In this document: positions 30,588-39,416 of the stretch, piece after piece
How positions within the stretch are numbered: the stretch's first letter is position 1
Layout: each line of letters starts with the position of its first letter
NCBI GenBank assembly: GCA_014642895.1
Contig: BMJD01000038.1
Coordinates: forward strand, 1 to 40,538
Direction: 5' to 3'
Source of the DNA: Lentibacillus populi
Lineage (GTDB): Bacteria; Bacillota; Bacilli; Bacillales; Amphibacillaceae
Length of the DNA stretch: 40,538 bases
The notes under the pieces: model-generated
Told to the model about the DNA's origin: nothing
Databases searched by the model: none
Seen by the model: the letters and a program-made list of their open reading frames with translations, nothing else
Position numbers and translations under genes: made by a program

Positions 30588-31655
30588 TCAATCTAATCCT
30601 AATGTTTTTAGTGGATCAATTTTATCTTGGTGTGCTTGACCTAGTTCAGTCAAATGCTCTAAATGCAAATGATTTCCTGTACTAGAACCCGTCGTTCCAC
30701 ATTTCCCAACAGCTTGACCTTGACTAACATTATCACCAAGTGAAACATTTAATAATGACATATGAGCATATCGACTAAATTCATTATTTGCATGTTGCAA
30801 AGTAACATAGTTCCCATAGCCAGTATTGCCATGAATTGCTTCTACTACTTTTCCATCCTTAACTGCCATGATATTATCTCTAGGCGTACACCCGAAATCT
30901 AAACCACCATGAAAACTCTCTAACTCACCAGTAATTGGATGTGTGCGTGGTCCAAATTTACTTGTAATTCTAATTTCATTTAATGGCAACGCCCAGTCAC
31001 CACGAGCATTTATAGGAACAGAATTATCTTCTTCAAGATAACGCATAACATTATCTACATAATTAACATCACCATAACGAGACCAACCCATTTTTTTAGC
31101 CATCATATTACTGAAATCAATAGCAACCTTTTTAGAATAACCTCCTCTTTCGTTCGCATAACTTATAAATCCCGAACCAAAATTATAAGATTGCAAGGAA
31201 AGCTTCACTCCTCCCCCTGCATTTTTCATAACCTGTGCAAAATATTTCGTTCCAACATCAATAGATACTTCTGGGTCTGTAATTGAATTGGGAGGAAGTC
31301 CTATCGATTCAGAACTTTGCATTATATCTAATACCCTACCTCCACTTTCTTGCATAGTCATAGCCATCAATACATCTACATGCTGTGATATGAAGTACTT
31401 TTTTGCATATTTTTCAAAATATGGTTTATATCTCAACACTTCGGGTGCGATACTGTTACCAATATAAAATTCCGTATATTCCTCATCTTCTTCTTCTCTA
31501 AAATTATGCATTCCATCACTACTCATATTTACTGAATTAACAACAAAAAGAACAACTACCCCAATAATAAAAAAGAAGAAAAACAAAAAAATTATTAAAT
31601 AGATTTTGATTTTCAACTTAGCCACTTTTAACCCAGGTATTTTATCTGTATTCAA
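30588..31655 (-). CDS. Conjugation cell-wall hydrolase (lysozyme-like plus M23 peptidase)
   Basis: 355 residues. One membrane helix near the start (IYLIIFLFFFFFIIGVVVLF), then a lysozyme-like domain with catalytic Glu in MAMTMQESGG and QSYNFGSGFISYA, and a C-terminal M23 (LytM) zinc peptidase with FHGGLDFG and the GNHLHLEH HxH motif. It opens peptidoglycan for the transfer channel, the job of CwlT in ICEBs1 and Orf14 in Tn916, though those have NlpC/P60 as second domain. TTG 31655 has GGAGGTG 8 nt upstream; the longer frame from 31712 starts at another TTG. Confidence 0.9.
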   Translation of the reverse strand: MNTDKIPGLKVAKLKIKIYLIIFLFFFFFIIGVVVLFVVNSVNMSSDGMHNFREEEDEEYTEFYIGNSIAPEVLRYKPYFEKYAKKYFISQHVDVLMAMTMQESGGRVLDIMQSSESIGLPPNSITDPEVSIDVGTKYFAQVMKNAGGGVKLSLQSYNFGSGFISYANERGGYSKKVAIDFSNMMAKKMGWSRYGDVNYVDNVMRYLEEDNSVPINARGDWALPLNEIRITSKFGPRTHPITGELESFHGGLDFGCTPRDNIMAVKDGKVVEAIHGNTGYGNYVTLQHANNEFSRYAHMSLLNVSLGDNVSQGQAVGKCGTTGSSTGNHLHLEHLTELGQAHQDKIDPLKTLGLD

Positions 31656-31708
31656 TTTTAAAACACCTCCACAAAAAGCAAAAAGAGAATTGCCTATTAT
31701 AGCAATCC

Positions 31709-33916
31709 TCAATTCTTATCTCTTTCTCTTTTCCTTTCTTCCACAGATGATAATTCTCTCTTTCGTTTTGCTTCTAAACCTGTATCATGATGAATTTCTG
31801 TATGACTACGATTTTCTTTCTTCACACTGTTTACATCTCTTTCACTCGTGTTTTCCTGCTGATTAGTTCGCTCTACAACACGATCTTTATCATGATAAAA
31901 TTCTATATGACCACGGTTTTCTTCTTTCACACTATCTATATCTCTTTCATTCGTGTTTTCTGGCTGGTTAGTTCGCTCTACAGCACGATCTTTATCATGA
32001 TAAAATTCTGTATGACCACGGTTTTCTTCTTTCACACCATCTATAGTTTCATTCGTGTTTTCTAGCTGGTTAGTTCGTTCTATAGCACGCTCTTTATTAT
32101 GATGAGATTCTGTATGACCACGGTTTTCTTCTTTCACACCATCTATAGCTTTTTCATTCGTGTTTTCTGCCTGTTTAGTTCGTTCTCTTGATGGATTATC
32201 TGTTTCTAATGGTACAGGAACTACTTTTTCCTTATCATCCTCTTTCTTTCGTTGTGGAGTACGTTTGGTATCAATATCTTTGCCATTTTCAATACCTTTT
32301 CTTTCTTCCTTCATATTTGTTCGATTCGTTTTTGCATTATGTTTTGTATCACTTTCTTTATCTCCATAATCCATTGGAGATACTCTCTTCTGAGAACGTC
32401 TTTGCTCTATTCTTTTTTTCGCATTAGAAAACTGGTTACTATAATATTGGTTCATATTTGGCATAATGTTTCCATCAACCGTTTGAACACGTCCTGCCGT
32501 AATAAAGCTAATGATTTTATTTCTCTTTACTATGATAAAGAAAAACAATACTATCAACAGCACTACATGTAATAAATATGTTCCTGTATCATCTGGTTTA
32601 ACAAATAGATACATAGAATATGTTAATAGATACACCACAAATAAAAATATTCCTAACAAGCCCTTCGTTAGAAAGATTGTCACTATATTACCTAATGTCT
32701 TAAAACCAGTCATTGCAAAATGAGGAATAAAACTTATAACAAACGCAAAAGGTAAAACTAAAGCAATTAATACCGCTAACAATTGTAATGCGAAATTGAT
32801 TAAACCTAATAATAAAAATGGAATAGACAAACCAATCACGATGAAAAGGGTCAAAAATACTAGACCCGATTGTTTAAAAGCTGAACCCGAAGCTACATTC
32901 GTATTTTCGTTTTTAGTTACTTCAAGGTAAGCGTGACCGATTCTATACGCTGAACCTTTAGAGTTTAATTTAAAAGCGAGCATTCTTTCCGCTCGTGGGT
33001 ATGCTTGAAATCCAAATCCAAGATCCTTAATCTCATCTTTATTATTAATTATTTCCTCATCTGTTGTACCATAATTAATTAGGAGATATGGTCGCTTTAA
33101 TGCTAAATCAAAATAAATATTACGAACAACCGCAATCGTACCTTCTATCTTTTCATTTTCATCAATATCATTAATACCTGCATAAACACCTTCTCTCTCA
33201 TTATCTAGAATCCCTAAAATACCGTTTCCAGCATCCACTAGGGTTCCTTGCAATTCACCCGATAGAGCATTCATACTTTTCATTAAATAACTAGCATTCG
33301 AAACCCAATAACCAGCAACAATTAAAACGACAACAAACAACATGAATTTTCTAAAAGATTCTCTGGCATTTCCTTTTGTAAAGAATATAAAAACAAGATA
33401 AGCACATAAAAATGCAAATAATATTTCTGCAAAGTGCTCCTTTAAAACCTCATATATACTACCCGAAATACTTTCTATATCGTCCGCAAATCTATCCAAC
33501 CTATCTAATGTAAATAATTGTAAAGCACTATCCGTAACACGAACCACATTCTGGATAATACCCATAAAAAAGTTATTGATAGCATACAAATTAAAACCAA
33601 AAATTCCACTTGTATCTTCATTATTCACCATATAGCGTTCCACTGGATACTTCTCTATTTCTAATTGAACACCCCCCTCCTCTTTTTCCTCTGCCTTATC
33701 CATATACTCATACGGTTCATATTCTAGATTAAATATTTTTCCAAAAAGGTTGAGAATAAACTCTCCAACTGGATAATCCTCATCAATCAAATCGGAAAGA
33801 TTTCCACTCATATCAACATCTTCTTCATCTTCCGCAAAAACAGATGATGATGTTATGAAACATAAAAATAATGTAGTAAGTAAAATTAACAACCATTTTT
33901 TATTTTTCATTGGCAT
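31709..33916 (-). CDS. VirB6-like conjugation membrane protein with repetitive C-tail
   Basis: 735 residues. Signal peptide (1-29, …ITSSSVFAEDEE), a soluble part, then about seven or eight helices between residues 155 and 480. This is the VirB6/ConG/TcpH-type channel subunit of Gram-positive ICEs. The last 230 residues are hydrophilic and end in four 34-35-residue repeats (VKEENRGHTEFYHDKDR…ERTNQ-ENTNE). AAAGGA 5 nt before ATG 33916; overlaps the small gene at 33900 by 17 bp. Located between the VirB4 and hydrolase genes as usual. Confidence 0.85.
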   Translation of the reverse strand: MPMKNKKWLLILLTTLFLCFITSSSVFAEDEEDVDMSGNLSDLIDEDYPVGEFILNLFGKIFNLEYEPYEYMDKAEEKEEGGVQLEIEKYPVERYMVNNEDTSGIFGFNLYAINNFFMGIIQNVVRVTDSALQLFTLDRLDRFADDIESISGSIYEVLKEHFAEILFAFLCAYLVFIFFTKGNARESFRKFMLFVVVLIVAGYWVSNASYLMKSMNALSGELQGTLVDAGNGILGILDNEREGVYAGINDIDENEKIEGTIAVVRNIYFDLALKRPYLLINYGTTDEEIINNKDEIKDLGFGFQAYPRAERMLAFKLNSKGSAYRIGHAYLEVTKNENTNVASGSAFKQSGLVFLTLFIVIGLSIPFLLLGLINFALQLLAVLIALVLPFAFVISFIPHFAMTGFKTLGNIVTIFLTKGLLGIFLFVVYLLTYSMYLFVKPDDTGTYLLHVVLLIVLFFFIIVKRNKIISFITAGRVQTVDGNIMPNMNQYYSNQFSNAKKRIEQRRSQKRVSPMDYGDKESDTKHNAKTNRTNMKEERKGIENGKDIDTKRTPQRKKEDDKEKVVPVPLETDNPSRERTKQAENTNEKAIDGVKEENRGHTESHHNKERAIERTNQLENTNETIDGVKEENRGHTEFYHDKDRAVERTNQPENTNERDIDSVKEENRGHIEFYHDKDRVVERTNQQENTSERDVNSVKKENRSHTEIHHDTGLEAKRKRELSSVEERKRERDKN
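31785..32200. repeat. Four tandem ~105-bp repeats inside the VirB6-like gene
   Basis: Units start at 31785, 31890, 31995 and 32097 (periods 105, 105 and 102 bp), each with TCATGAT-AAATTCT-TATGAC-ACG or a close variant. They code charged repeats of 35, 35 and 34 residues. The period is a multiple of three, so copy-number change would not break the frame. Confidence 0.85.
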
Positions 33917-34091
33917 TCAAATCCTTTACAAAGTCTAATACTTTTTCGCAAGCATTAATACCACCTCTACAATAAGCTAAAAATTCTGTGTCCACTTTTC
34001 CCCTTTCTCTGCCCTCCTCAAGTTTTTTCAACATCTCAAAATTTGCTTCAACCCCGCTAACATAAGACTTTAAAAAAGCTTCATTATCCAT
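33900..34091 (-). CDS. Small hypothetical ICE protein
   Basis: 63 residues, soluble and helical (MDNEAFLKSYVSGVEANFEM…), with two cysteines (YCRGGINACEK). Overlaps the VirB6-like gene start by 17 bp, implying coupled translation. AAGGCGG 7-8 nt before the ATG. No family recognised. Confidence 0.65.
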   Translation of the reverse strand: MDNEAFLKSYVSGVEANFEMLKKLEEGRERGKVDTEFLAYCRGGINACEKVLDFVKDLNANEK

Positions 34092-34112
34092 ATTCTCACC
34101 GCCTTTTAAAAA

Positions 34113-34141
34113 TAAAAAAGTGACTATCTTTTGATAGCCAC
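34113..34141 (-). terminator. Terminator-like hairpin upstream of the 63-residue gene
   Basis: GTGACTATC (34120-34128) and GATAGCCAC (34133-34141) pair with one mismatch-type pair around a TTTT loop; the minus strand continues TTTTTTA. It lies inside the ICE transcript and may cause partial termination. Confidence 0.7.
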
Positions 34142-34166
34142 CCTTGTTTTTCTAAAAAATTGCTAT

Positions 34167-34433
34167 TTAAACCTCCATACAATATTCGTAGTAAAGATAC
34201 CTATCATCTTTTTCTTCTACCACAAATAAATTAAAAACAAAATCATAGGTTATATCTTTTTCTGAATGATGTTTTCTAATTCCAAAAGTTCCATTTCCAT
34301 CATCCCTCAAATTATCATTCGTATAATCAATCGCTTCTTGAATGATTTTTTCTTTTTCATTAGACAAATCCAATTCCACCAATTTTTCTTCCAACTCCAC
34401 ATAATTTTCTACATTTGCAATATAATTACTCAT
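34167..34433 (-). CDS. Small hypothetical ICE protein
   Basis: 88 residues, acidic (MSNYIANVENYVELEEKLVE…YLYYEYCMEV). Separated on both sides by terminator-like hairpins, as if an independent insertion in the conjugation operon. AAAAAGGAG about 6-10 nt upstream of the ATG. Not recognised; the acidic nature is seen in some anti-restriction proteins, but there is no motif to support this. Confidence 0.6.
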   Translation of the reverse strand: MSNYIANVENYVELEEKLVELDLSNEKEKIIQEAIDYTNDNLRDDGNGTFGIRKHHSEKDITYDFVFNLFVVEEKDDRYLYYEYCMEV

Positions 34434-34459
34434 TCTAACAACTCCTTTTTATATTAAAG

Positions 34460-34486
34460 AATGGCTACCAATTATGGATAGCCATT
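34460..34486. terminator. Terminator-like hairpin after the VirB4-like gene
   Basis: AATGGCTA (34460-34467) pairs with TAGCCATT (34479-34486); T-rich on both flanks (TTCTTTAATAT on minus, TCTTTTTAC on plus). Confidence 0.65.
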
Positions 34487-34491
34487 TCTTT

Positions 34492-35655
34492 TTACAAATA
34501 TTTTTCTTCCGCATATGCTACAGCCGATTTATTAATTGTTTTCAATGCTCCTTCCCATTCTTCAAAGAGACATTCGACCGTAATTTTTGAAGTTCTGCCG
34601 AACATATCTTTCATCAAACATTGACCCTGTAACATGTTATCTAACATTTCTATATTTTCCTCACTCGATTCCATGTTCATCCACTTTAAAATATCGGGAC
34701 GTTCATTCTCTTCATCAAATGCAAAAGCTACTCCAAAGTTCCCTGTTTCATTTTCTTTTTCTCGTAAAGCATCTTTGGTAGATTGTGAGATAAAATATAA
34801 AGCATTATTATAACTACGCCCAACACGTTTCATTTGCTTTTCGACTTTTTTACCTTGCCGCGACGAAATGATAACCCACGCTTCATCAATAAATTCTATC
34901 GTTTGTTCATCCTTATCTTGTTTTCCAAACAGTTCACAGAATTTACCCAAAGCTAACATAATAGCATTTGATTTTCGTTGACTATTTGTATAAGAATCTA
35001 TACTTGCAGTTGCTTCTGGTAAATCAATATTTTCAATCTCAATAATAGAAATACGGTCATTTAACGATAAGGCAGCATTAGAGCCATCATGTATACATAA
35101 TTTCAAAATACTATCAGAAACAACCTCATATAAAAAATCTCCTGCCTTAGAAACAGAAGATTCTTCACTATTCCTCATAAAATCTATTATATGCATAGAG
35201 CCAACCTCCTCACCTTGTTGCCTTCTTTCTAAAACTTCTGAAACGGCTCTTAAAAATGCAGTATGAATCTCATCTTTCCCTTTAAAATCATAGACTTCTG
35301 AAAAAATATCTTGAATTAATTCCTTTGCTTGAGACGAAGGAAGAAACGCTACAGGGTCTAATACGCCCCAATTATCCTTATCTTCAAAATCTAATGTTAT
35401 AAATTTATACTTTTCCAAGTGTTCAACAAATAATGGAAAATCACGTCTAACGGTGCTATCATTAATAACTTTATTTATCCATTTCCTTATTTCTTTTTTA
35501 GGATCAATATAAAGAGTTTTTATATGGAGTAGTGTCACATAGATAAATAACAATTTTGCAAGATATGATTTTCCACTACCTGTATCTCCAGTAATCAATA
35601 CATGCGGACTTCGATATTTACTACCTTTAATATTTTGGTTTGCAAGCATTGGATG
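34492..35655 (-). pseudogene. VirB4-like ATPase, C-terminal part (split gene)
   Basis: Codes the motor domain: Walker A ITGDTGSGKSYLAKL, YIDPKKEIRKW, Walker B-like QTIEFIDEAWVII, and FISQSTKDAL. The frame is closed by TAA three codons before its first ATG (35649), which has no ribosome binding site, so it does not look like an independent gene. The text HPMLANQNIKGSKYRSPHVL at its edge is the normal lead into Walker A in TraE/ConE proteins. It is out of frame with the N-terminal part and the ~90-100 residues normally found between RAN and this point are missing. Confidence 0.82.
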
Positions 35656-36719
35656 TTAGCACGCAATAAACATTCTTTTTTCGTCTTACCTGTTACAGCT
35701 ATTGCTGCAAGCCAGTTCATTACGGATACATCATGACTTTTTATTTCCTGTTGTAAATTTCTCATTAAAAAATGACTATCTACGACAGAATCGTCTACGG
35801 AATCACCTATTTTAGCTTGTTCATTTGCTGATTCTTTTAACTCCTTTCCTTTTAAATTTACCTTTATTTTTGATTTCCCTTTTCCTTCTGATCGAATTTT
35901 AAAATCTATAGATACCTCAAATGGTAAAGATTGCGCTTCATAAAAAATATCACTTTCTGCCATATTATCTGGAAATTCATCAATCACGACAAAACTTAAA
36001 TAGCCTTCATCCTGTTCACTACTCAATTTCAAACATGATGACTCCGTGGGGTCAATAATCGTATTTGTAATTGCCTTTATATTTCCGTTTTCTTCTTCTT
36101 CACTTACATCATGATCTAAACCAGAAATAAAATCATAACGATTTACATAAATTAATTCATTTTCTTGTAATCTTGTCCCATTCACACTGGAAACCATCTT
36201 ATAAATAGTATCTTCCAATTCCTCAAACTGATTGAAAAAAGAAGTGGGAACATTTTGTTCCCAACCTAAATAATTCACAAACTTATCTGTTACATTAGAA
36301 AAAACAGAATAGACATTATCTTTTAATCTACCATCTACATTTACAAATGCATTCTTTAACTTAATGCCAATAATAAAATCATTTTTTGTCATATTTCCTA
36401 AACGAGAACTTAAAATATTTCCTGTTTCATCTAAATAGTACCGTCCAACATTTTCACTATCCTTCGACAAACCTAAACTTAAATCTTCAAATCTTTCTTT
36501 AAGGCGAAACTCTTGAGGATACATTCTCAAATGAAAATCTTCATAATCTGTGATTTCCTCAAAGAAAATTTTCCAATTTCTTTTATAATTAGCTACCACT
36601 TTTTGATTTTGAATAGGAATCGATTCACTTTTTATACGATAATATGCGAACACGTCTCCCATTCTCGTTAACAGCATATTGTTTTTTATTGTTTTCAATG
36701 CTGGTTTCAGTTTTACCAT
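35595..36719 (-). pseudogene. VirB4-like ATPase, N-terminal part (split gene)
   Basis: 374 codons from ATG 36719 (frame open to 36743): KTIKNNMLLTRMGDVFAYYR is the usual VirB4/ConE N-terminus. It contains the structural domain up to GKTKKECLLRAN, then runs into a shifted frame (IQCLQTKILKVVNIEVRMY) and stops. VirB4 supplies the ATPase that powers channel assembly, so its loss should stop conjugation unless the halves assemble. Overlaps the TcpE-like gene by about 95 bp. Ends fused to the C-part region. Confidence 0.82.
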
Positions 36720-37146
36720 TCTTTTTATCCACCACCCAGACACATTCTTTAAATGTTATTTTTTTCTCATTCATCCATTCTACTTCTTTCCCATTACAAT
36801 ACTTTTTCTTAGGAATTTTTATTTCGAATAAATATTTCACATAATCATACATGAACCTATAGATATTTTTACCTTCTGGCTTTATTTTAGTTACGAGCCA
36901 TGTAAATAATAAGGGAACACAAACTAAAAATATAAACCACGTATTTGAAAATGCATAAGGATAAAATTTTCTTATTATCCACCCTGCCAAAAACGTCATG
37001 ATTAGAAAGATCACAAAATTTAATGCAGGAATTAATTCAATTGTAAACGGCAGATAATAATTATCTGTTATCTGCCTAATTTTCTTTGGTTCCCTTAAAG
37101 CCCTTCTATAATTAAATACCACTCTACTTTCTTTTCTATCTGCCAT
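36625..37146 (-). CDS. TcpE-family conjugal transfer protein
   Basis: 173 residues: basic N-terminus, two helices (about 35-58 and 66-85) with LPFTIELIPALNFVIFLIMT, then a basic soluble tail (FMYDYVKYLFEIKIPKKKYC). This is the TcpE pattern (Tn916 Orf17 / ICEBs1 ConD). Membrane component of the mating channel, placed as usual between TcpD/TcpC and VirB4 genes. Its 3' part overlaps the VirB4-like start. Confidence 0.85.
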   Translation of the reverse strand: MADRKESRVVFNYRRALREPKKIRQITDNYYLPFTIELIPALNFVIFLIMTFLAGWIIRKFYPYAFSNTWFIFLVCVPLLFTWLVTKIKPEGKNIYRFMYDYVKYLFEIKIPKKKYCNGKEVEWMNEKKITFKECVWVVDKKNGKTETSIENNKKQYAVNENGRRVRILSYKK

Positions 37147-37158
37147 ACTATCACTCTC

Positions 37159-37410
37159 TTATAATGTATTCATAAAGGCTTCAATCCAACCAGCAACTGT
37201 ATCCCAATTTCGAACTACAAAATAAACAATTCCTCCAACGATACAGGACACAATAATCGCACCAAATTTAAATTTAGCTAGATGCTTTGTGACTAAGAAA
37301 ATTATAATGATTACAATCGCTTGTTGAACAATCTCCAATGCCCATCTTTCAATACCTCCAAAAGTAGGCAAATTAGCCTGAGCTAAAACTAAGTGATTAA
37401 AAAATTCCAT
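37159..37410 (-). CDS. TcpD-like small membrane protein
   Basis: 83 residues with two helices (about 28-45 and 50-67) after an amphipathic start (LPTFGGIERWALEIVQQAIV). Matches TcpD/ConC-type proteins in size and position between TcpE and TcpC. AGGAGG lies 7 nt before the ATG. Confidence 0.78.
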   Translation of the reverse strand: MEFFNHLVLAQANLPTFGGIERWALEIVQQAIVIIIIFLVTKHLAKFKFGAIIVSCIVGGIVYFVVRNWDTVAGWIEAFMNTL

Positions 37411-37422
37411 TTTTCATTCCTC

Positions 37423-38469
37423 CTACTTATAAATAAATTTTTCCACATAAAAATTTCTTCCATTCTTAGAAATTGTCATTTCTACTGGATTCACTTGCTC
37501 AATATTGGTCAATTCGTCTCTAAACACCACCTCCATTAATGTTTTGTAATGGTCACCATCTACATAGATTTTTAAATTTCTTATATCTTCGAATAAAAAA
37601 GACCCATTTAACGTTTGTGGGTCATCCATAAGATAAGCCATTTCGTCAACTGGTTCTGTAGCATACTTTTCAAAAAAAGTATTTAGAAATTCATTGATAT
37701 TTTCTTTTTCATTTCCGTTATATTCTTTTAAGTCAATCGCTGGCATTTCATATTCTATATTTCCAACCAATGAAGGTATCTGTGTAAAATATGGAACGGA
37801 TTGAACACTGAACAAACCATTTTCATAAACAATAGGAATATTTAACAACAAAGATGTTTTTTTCTCCTCTGTTTCAGTCTCAACTTCAATTTCCTTCTTT
37901 TTCTCTTTACCCTTTCCTTTAGTCACTTCTTTTTCTATCTCTGTCTTTAATTCATTTTTAAATGTTACTTTATATTGAAAGAGATTTCGATTTCCTTCAT
38001 CCTCTATATGAAAAAGATTAAAGGATTCTAACTGTCTTGTGCCTTTTACTTCCTCTAAGTTGTATAAAGGATTTTTTTCATTATTAAATGTGTCATTAAA
38101 AACCATGTATTCTTTTAGTTTATTTGCTCTTTCTTGTAAAGCATCACTTTCATTAGGAACATTAATATATTCCTTTATAAAATTAGATAGAAATTCATGC
38201 GCTGATTCTACAGGAATTTCTTCTATCACCTCCTCGTTTTCATTCGCTTCTACCAATCTATTTGTTTCATTCAAAGTAGAACGAGTGTTAATAGACAATA
38301 AAACTGACACTATAGCTAAAAAAAGCATTCCTAAAATCAATGACCATATAAAAAAAGCTGTGCTCGTAGATGTATCTTTACGCACATGGCTTTTCTCTTT
38401 TTTTGGTCTCTCAATTTGTTCTATCTTCCCAATAACTTTATTCTTTTTAAATTTATCTTTAATACTCAT
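37423..38469 (-). CDS. TcpC/ConB-family (VirB8-like) conjugation protein
   Basis: 348 residues: cytoplasmic basic N-terminus, one helix (about 38-60), then two NTF2-like domains (about 85-235 and 250-348), linked by a charged insertion KGKGKEKKKEIEVETETEEK in the first domain. This is the TcpC family (PF12642), Tn916 Orf13/ConB. It forms the outer-face scaffold of the mating channel. The start overlaps the upstream small gene by one base. Confidence 0.88.
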   Translation of the reverse strand: MSIKDKFKKNKVIGKIEQIERPKKEKSHVRKDTSTSTAFFIWSLILGMLFLAIVSVLLSINTRSTLNETNRLVEANENEEVIEEIPVESAHEFLSNFIKEYINVPNESDALQERANKLKEYMVFNDTFNNEKNPLYNLEEVKGTRQLESFNLFHIEDEGNRNLFQYKVTFKNELKTEIEKEVTKGKGKEKKKEIEVETETEEKKTSLLLNIPIVYENGLFSVQSVPYFTQIPSLVGNIEYEMPAIDLKEYNGNEKENINEFLNTFFEKYATEPVDEMAYLMDDPQTLNGSFLFEDIRNLKIYVDGDHYKTLMEVVFRDELTNIEQVNPVEMTISKNGRNFYVEKFIYK

Positions 38470-38771
38470 TATGAACTCCTTTCAATATAATTTATAAAAG
38501 ATCTTACTCTTTGTAACACTTGGAATGGTGAAGCATTTTCCAAATACACTTTTTCATTTATTTTCCTACCTTTATCAACAAAGGTAGCTTTATAAAAAGA
38601 AAAACGATAAGTTGAATATCCCATTTTTCTATATCCTTCAACAATCAAAGACGTATTTTCAGACAAATCCTTAACAAAGACTCGATAAAAATAATGTTTT
38701 TCACCTTCCCTATATCTAGGAATATCTGAAATAAAACCTAAGTCTTTAAAACATTCCGCTAACGACTTCAT
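38469..38771 (-). CDS. Small hypothetical ICE protein
   Basis: 100 residues, basic and rich in aromatic residues (GEKHYFYRVFVKDLSENTSL…VLQRVRSFINYIERSS). Stop-start overlaps with both neighbours show it is part of the operon. No family recognised; same slot as Tn916 orf18/19-type small genes. Confidence 0.72.
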   Translation of the reverse strand: MKSLAECFKDLGFISDIPRYREGEKHYFYRVFVKDLSENTSLIVEGYRKMGYSTYRFSFYKATFVDKGRKINEKVYLENASPFQVLQRVRSFINYIERSS

Positions 38772-39061
38772 TACTCATAAACCTCCAATGCAAGAAATTC
38801 TACTGTTATAATCGCATTTTTAGGATTTCCCGTTACTTTATTCTGCTTATGAGGAACATTGGCAAATATAAGATGAAATGTTTTATCTTCATCCCGTTCA
38901 TTTTCAACATAAAAATATACCCTCATTTCAATATTAAGAGAGTTATCAATACCCTGTAATTCTTCTTTCAACATTTCTAAAATGACGTACTTATGATTAA
39001 TCACTTTTTCTTTTTCCAAGGCTCCTATCAATTCAGCTTGATTCAAAACGAGTGGAACCAT
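38771..39061 (-). CDS. Small hypothetical ICE protein
   Basis: 96 residues from ATG 39061 (GGAAGTG upstream; a TTG at 39079 is less likely). Starts MVPLVLNQAELIGALEKEKV; mixed alpha/beta, no membrane segment. First gene of the transfer operon downstream of the relaxase gap. Resembles the YdcP/Orf22-23 type of small ICE proteins only in place and size. Confidence 0.68.
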   Translation of the reverse strand: MVPLVLNQAELIGALEKEKVINHKYVILEMLKEELQGIDNSLNIEMRVYFYVENERDEDKTFHLIFANVPHKQNKVTGNPKNAIITVEFLALEVYE

Positions 39062-39114
39062 TTTTTCACTTCCTTTCAATTATCCCAAAACAAATTCTAC
39101 CTACCTAATATAGT

Positions 39115-39400
39115 CACTAATCTACAAGCAAGGTCCAGGTAGTATTTTTCAAAACGCTTCGCTGAAAAATCTCCACCTTTTCCCCCTTGCTTTCCGATTT
39201 TTTGCAGGCTTTTGAGGCTTCGCCGAACGACCGATATACTAATTAGGACACATAAATAAATGGTCGTTCGCTTTTCTAGCGTAGCCTGCAAAATCGTTAG
39301 TGCTACCGTTCAATGTAATATTCTTTTCCGATATGAATTTACGCTATGCGGGGCTAGCCCCCACACCCCTAGCCTTCACTTCCCTCAACCTAATTAGAAG
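39115..39400. other. Structured non-coding region downstream of the relaxase, candidate single-strand origin
   Basis: Nested inverted repeats: GCAGGCT (39204-39210)/AGCCTGC (39283-39289) enclosing CGAACGACC (39224-39232)/GGTCGTTCG (39262-39270); TAGCGT at 39277-39282 equals the CS-6 primer-stop motif of rolling-circle plasmid sso; a 12-bp palindrome GGGGCTAGCCCC at 39350-39361. ICEBs1 and Tn916 carry sso in this neighbourhood, and the GC-rich folding stands out from the AT-rich surroundings. No coding gene seen. Confidence 0.5.
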
Positions 39401-39416
39401 GGTAAAGACCAAAACA

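Noticed and set aside
31785-32200. CRISPR-like tandem repeats
   Set aside because: Periodic repeats are in frame within a protein gene, have no separate spacers and no cas genes are near.
31787-32572. Several plus-strand ORFs rich in F, S and I
   Set aside because: Antisense shadows of the repetitive C-terminal tail of the VirB6-like gene.
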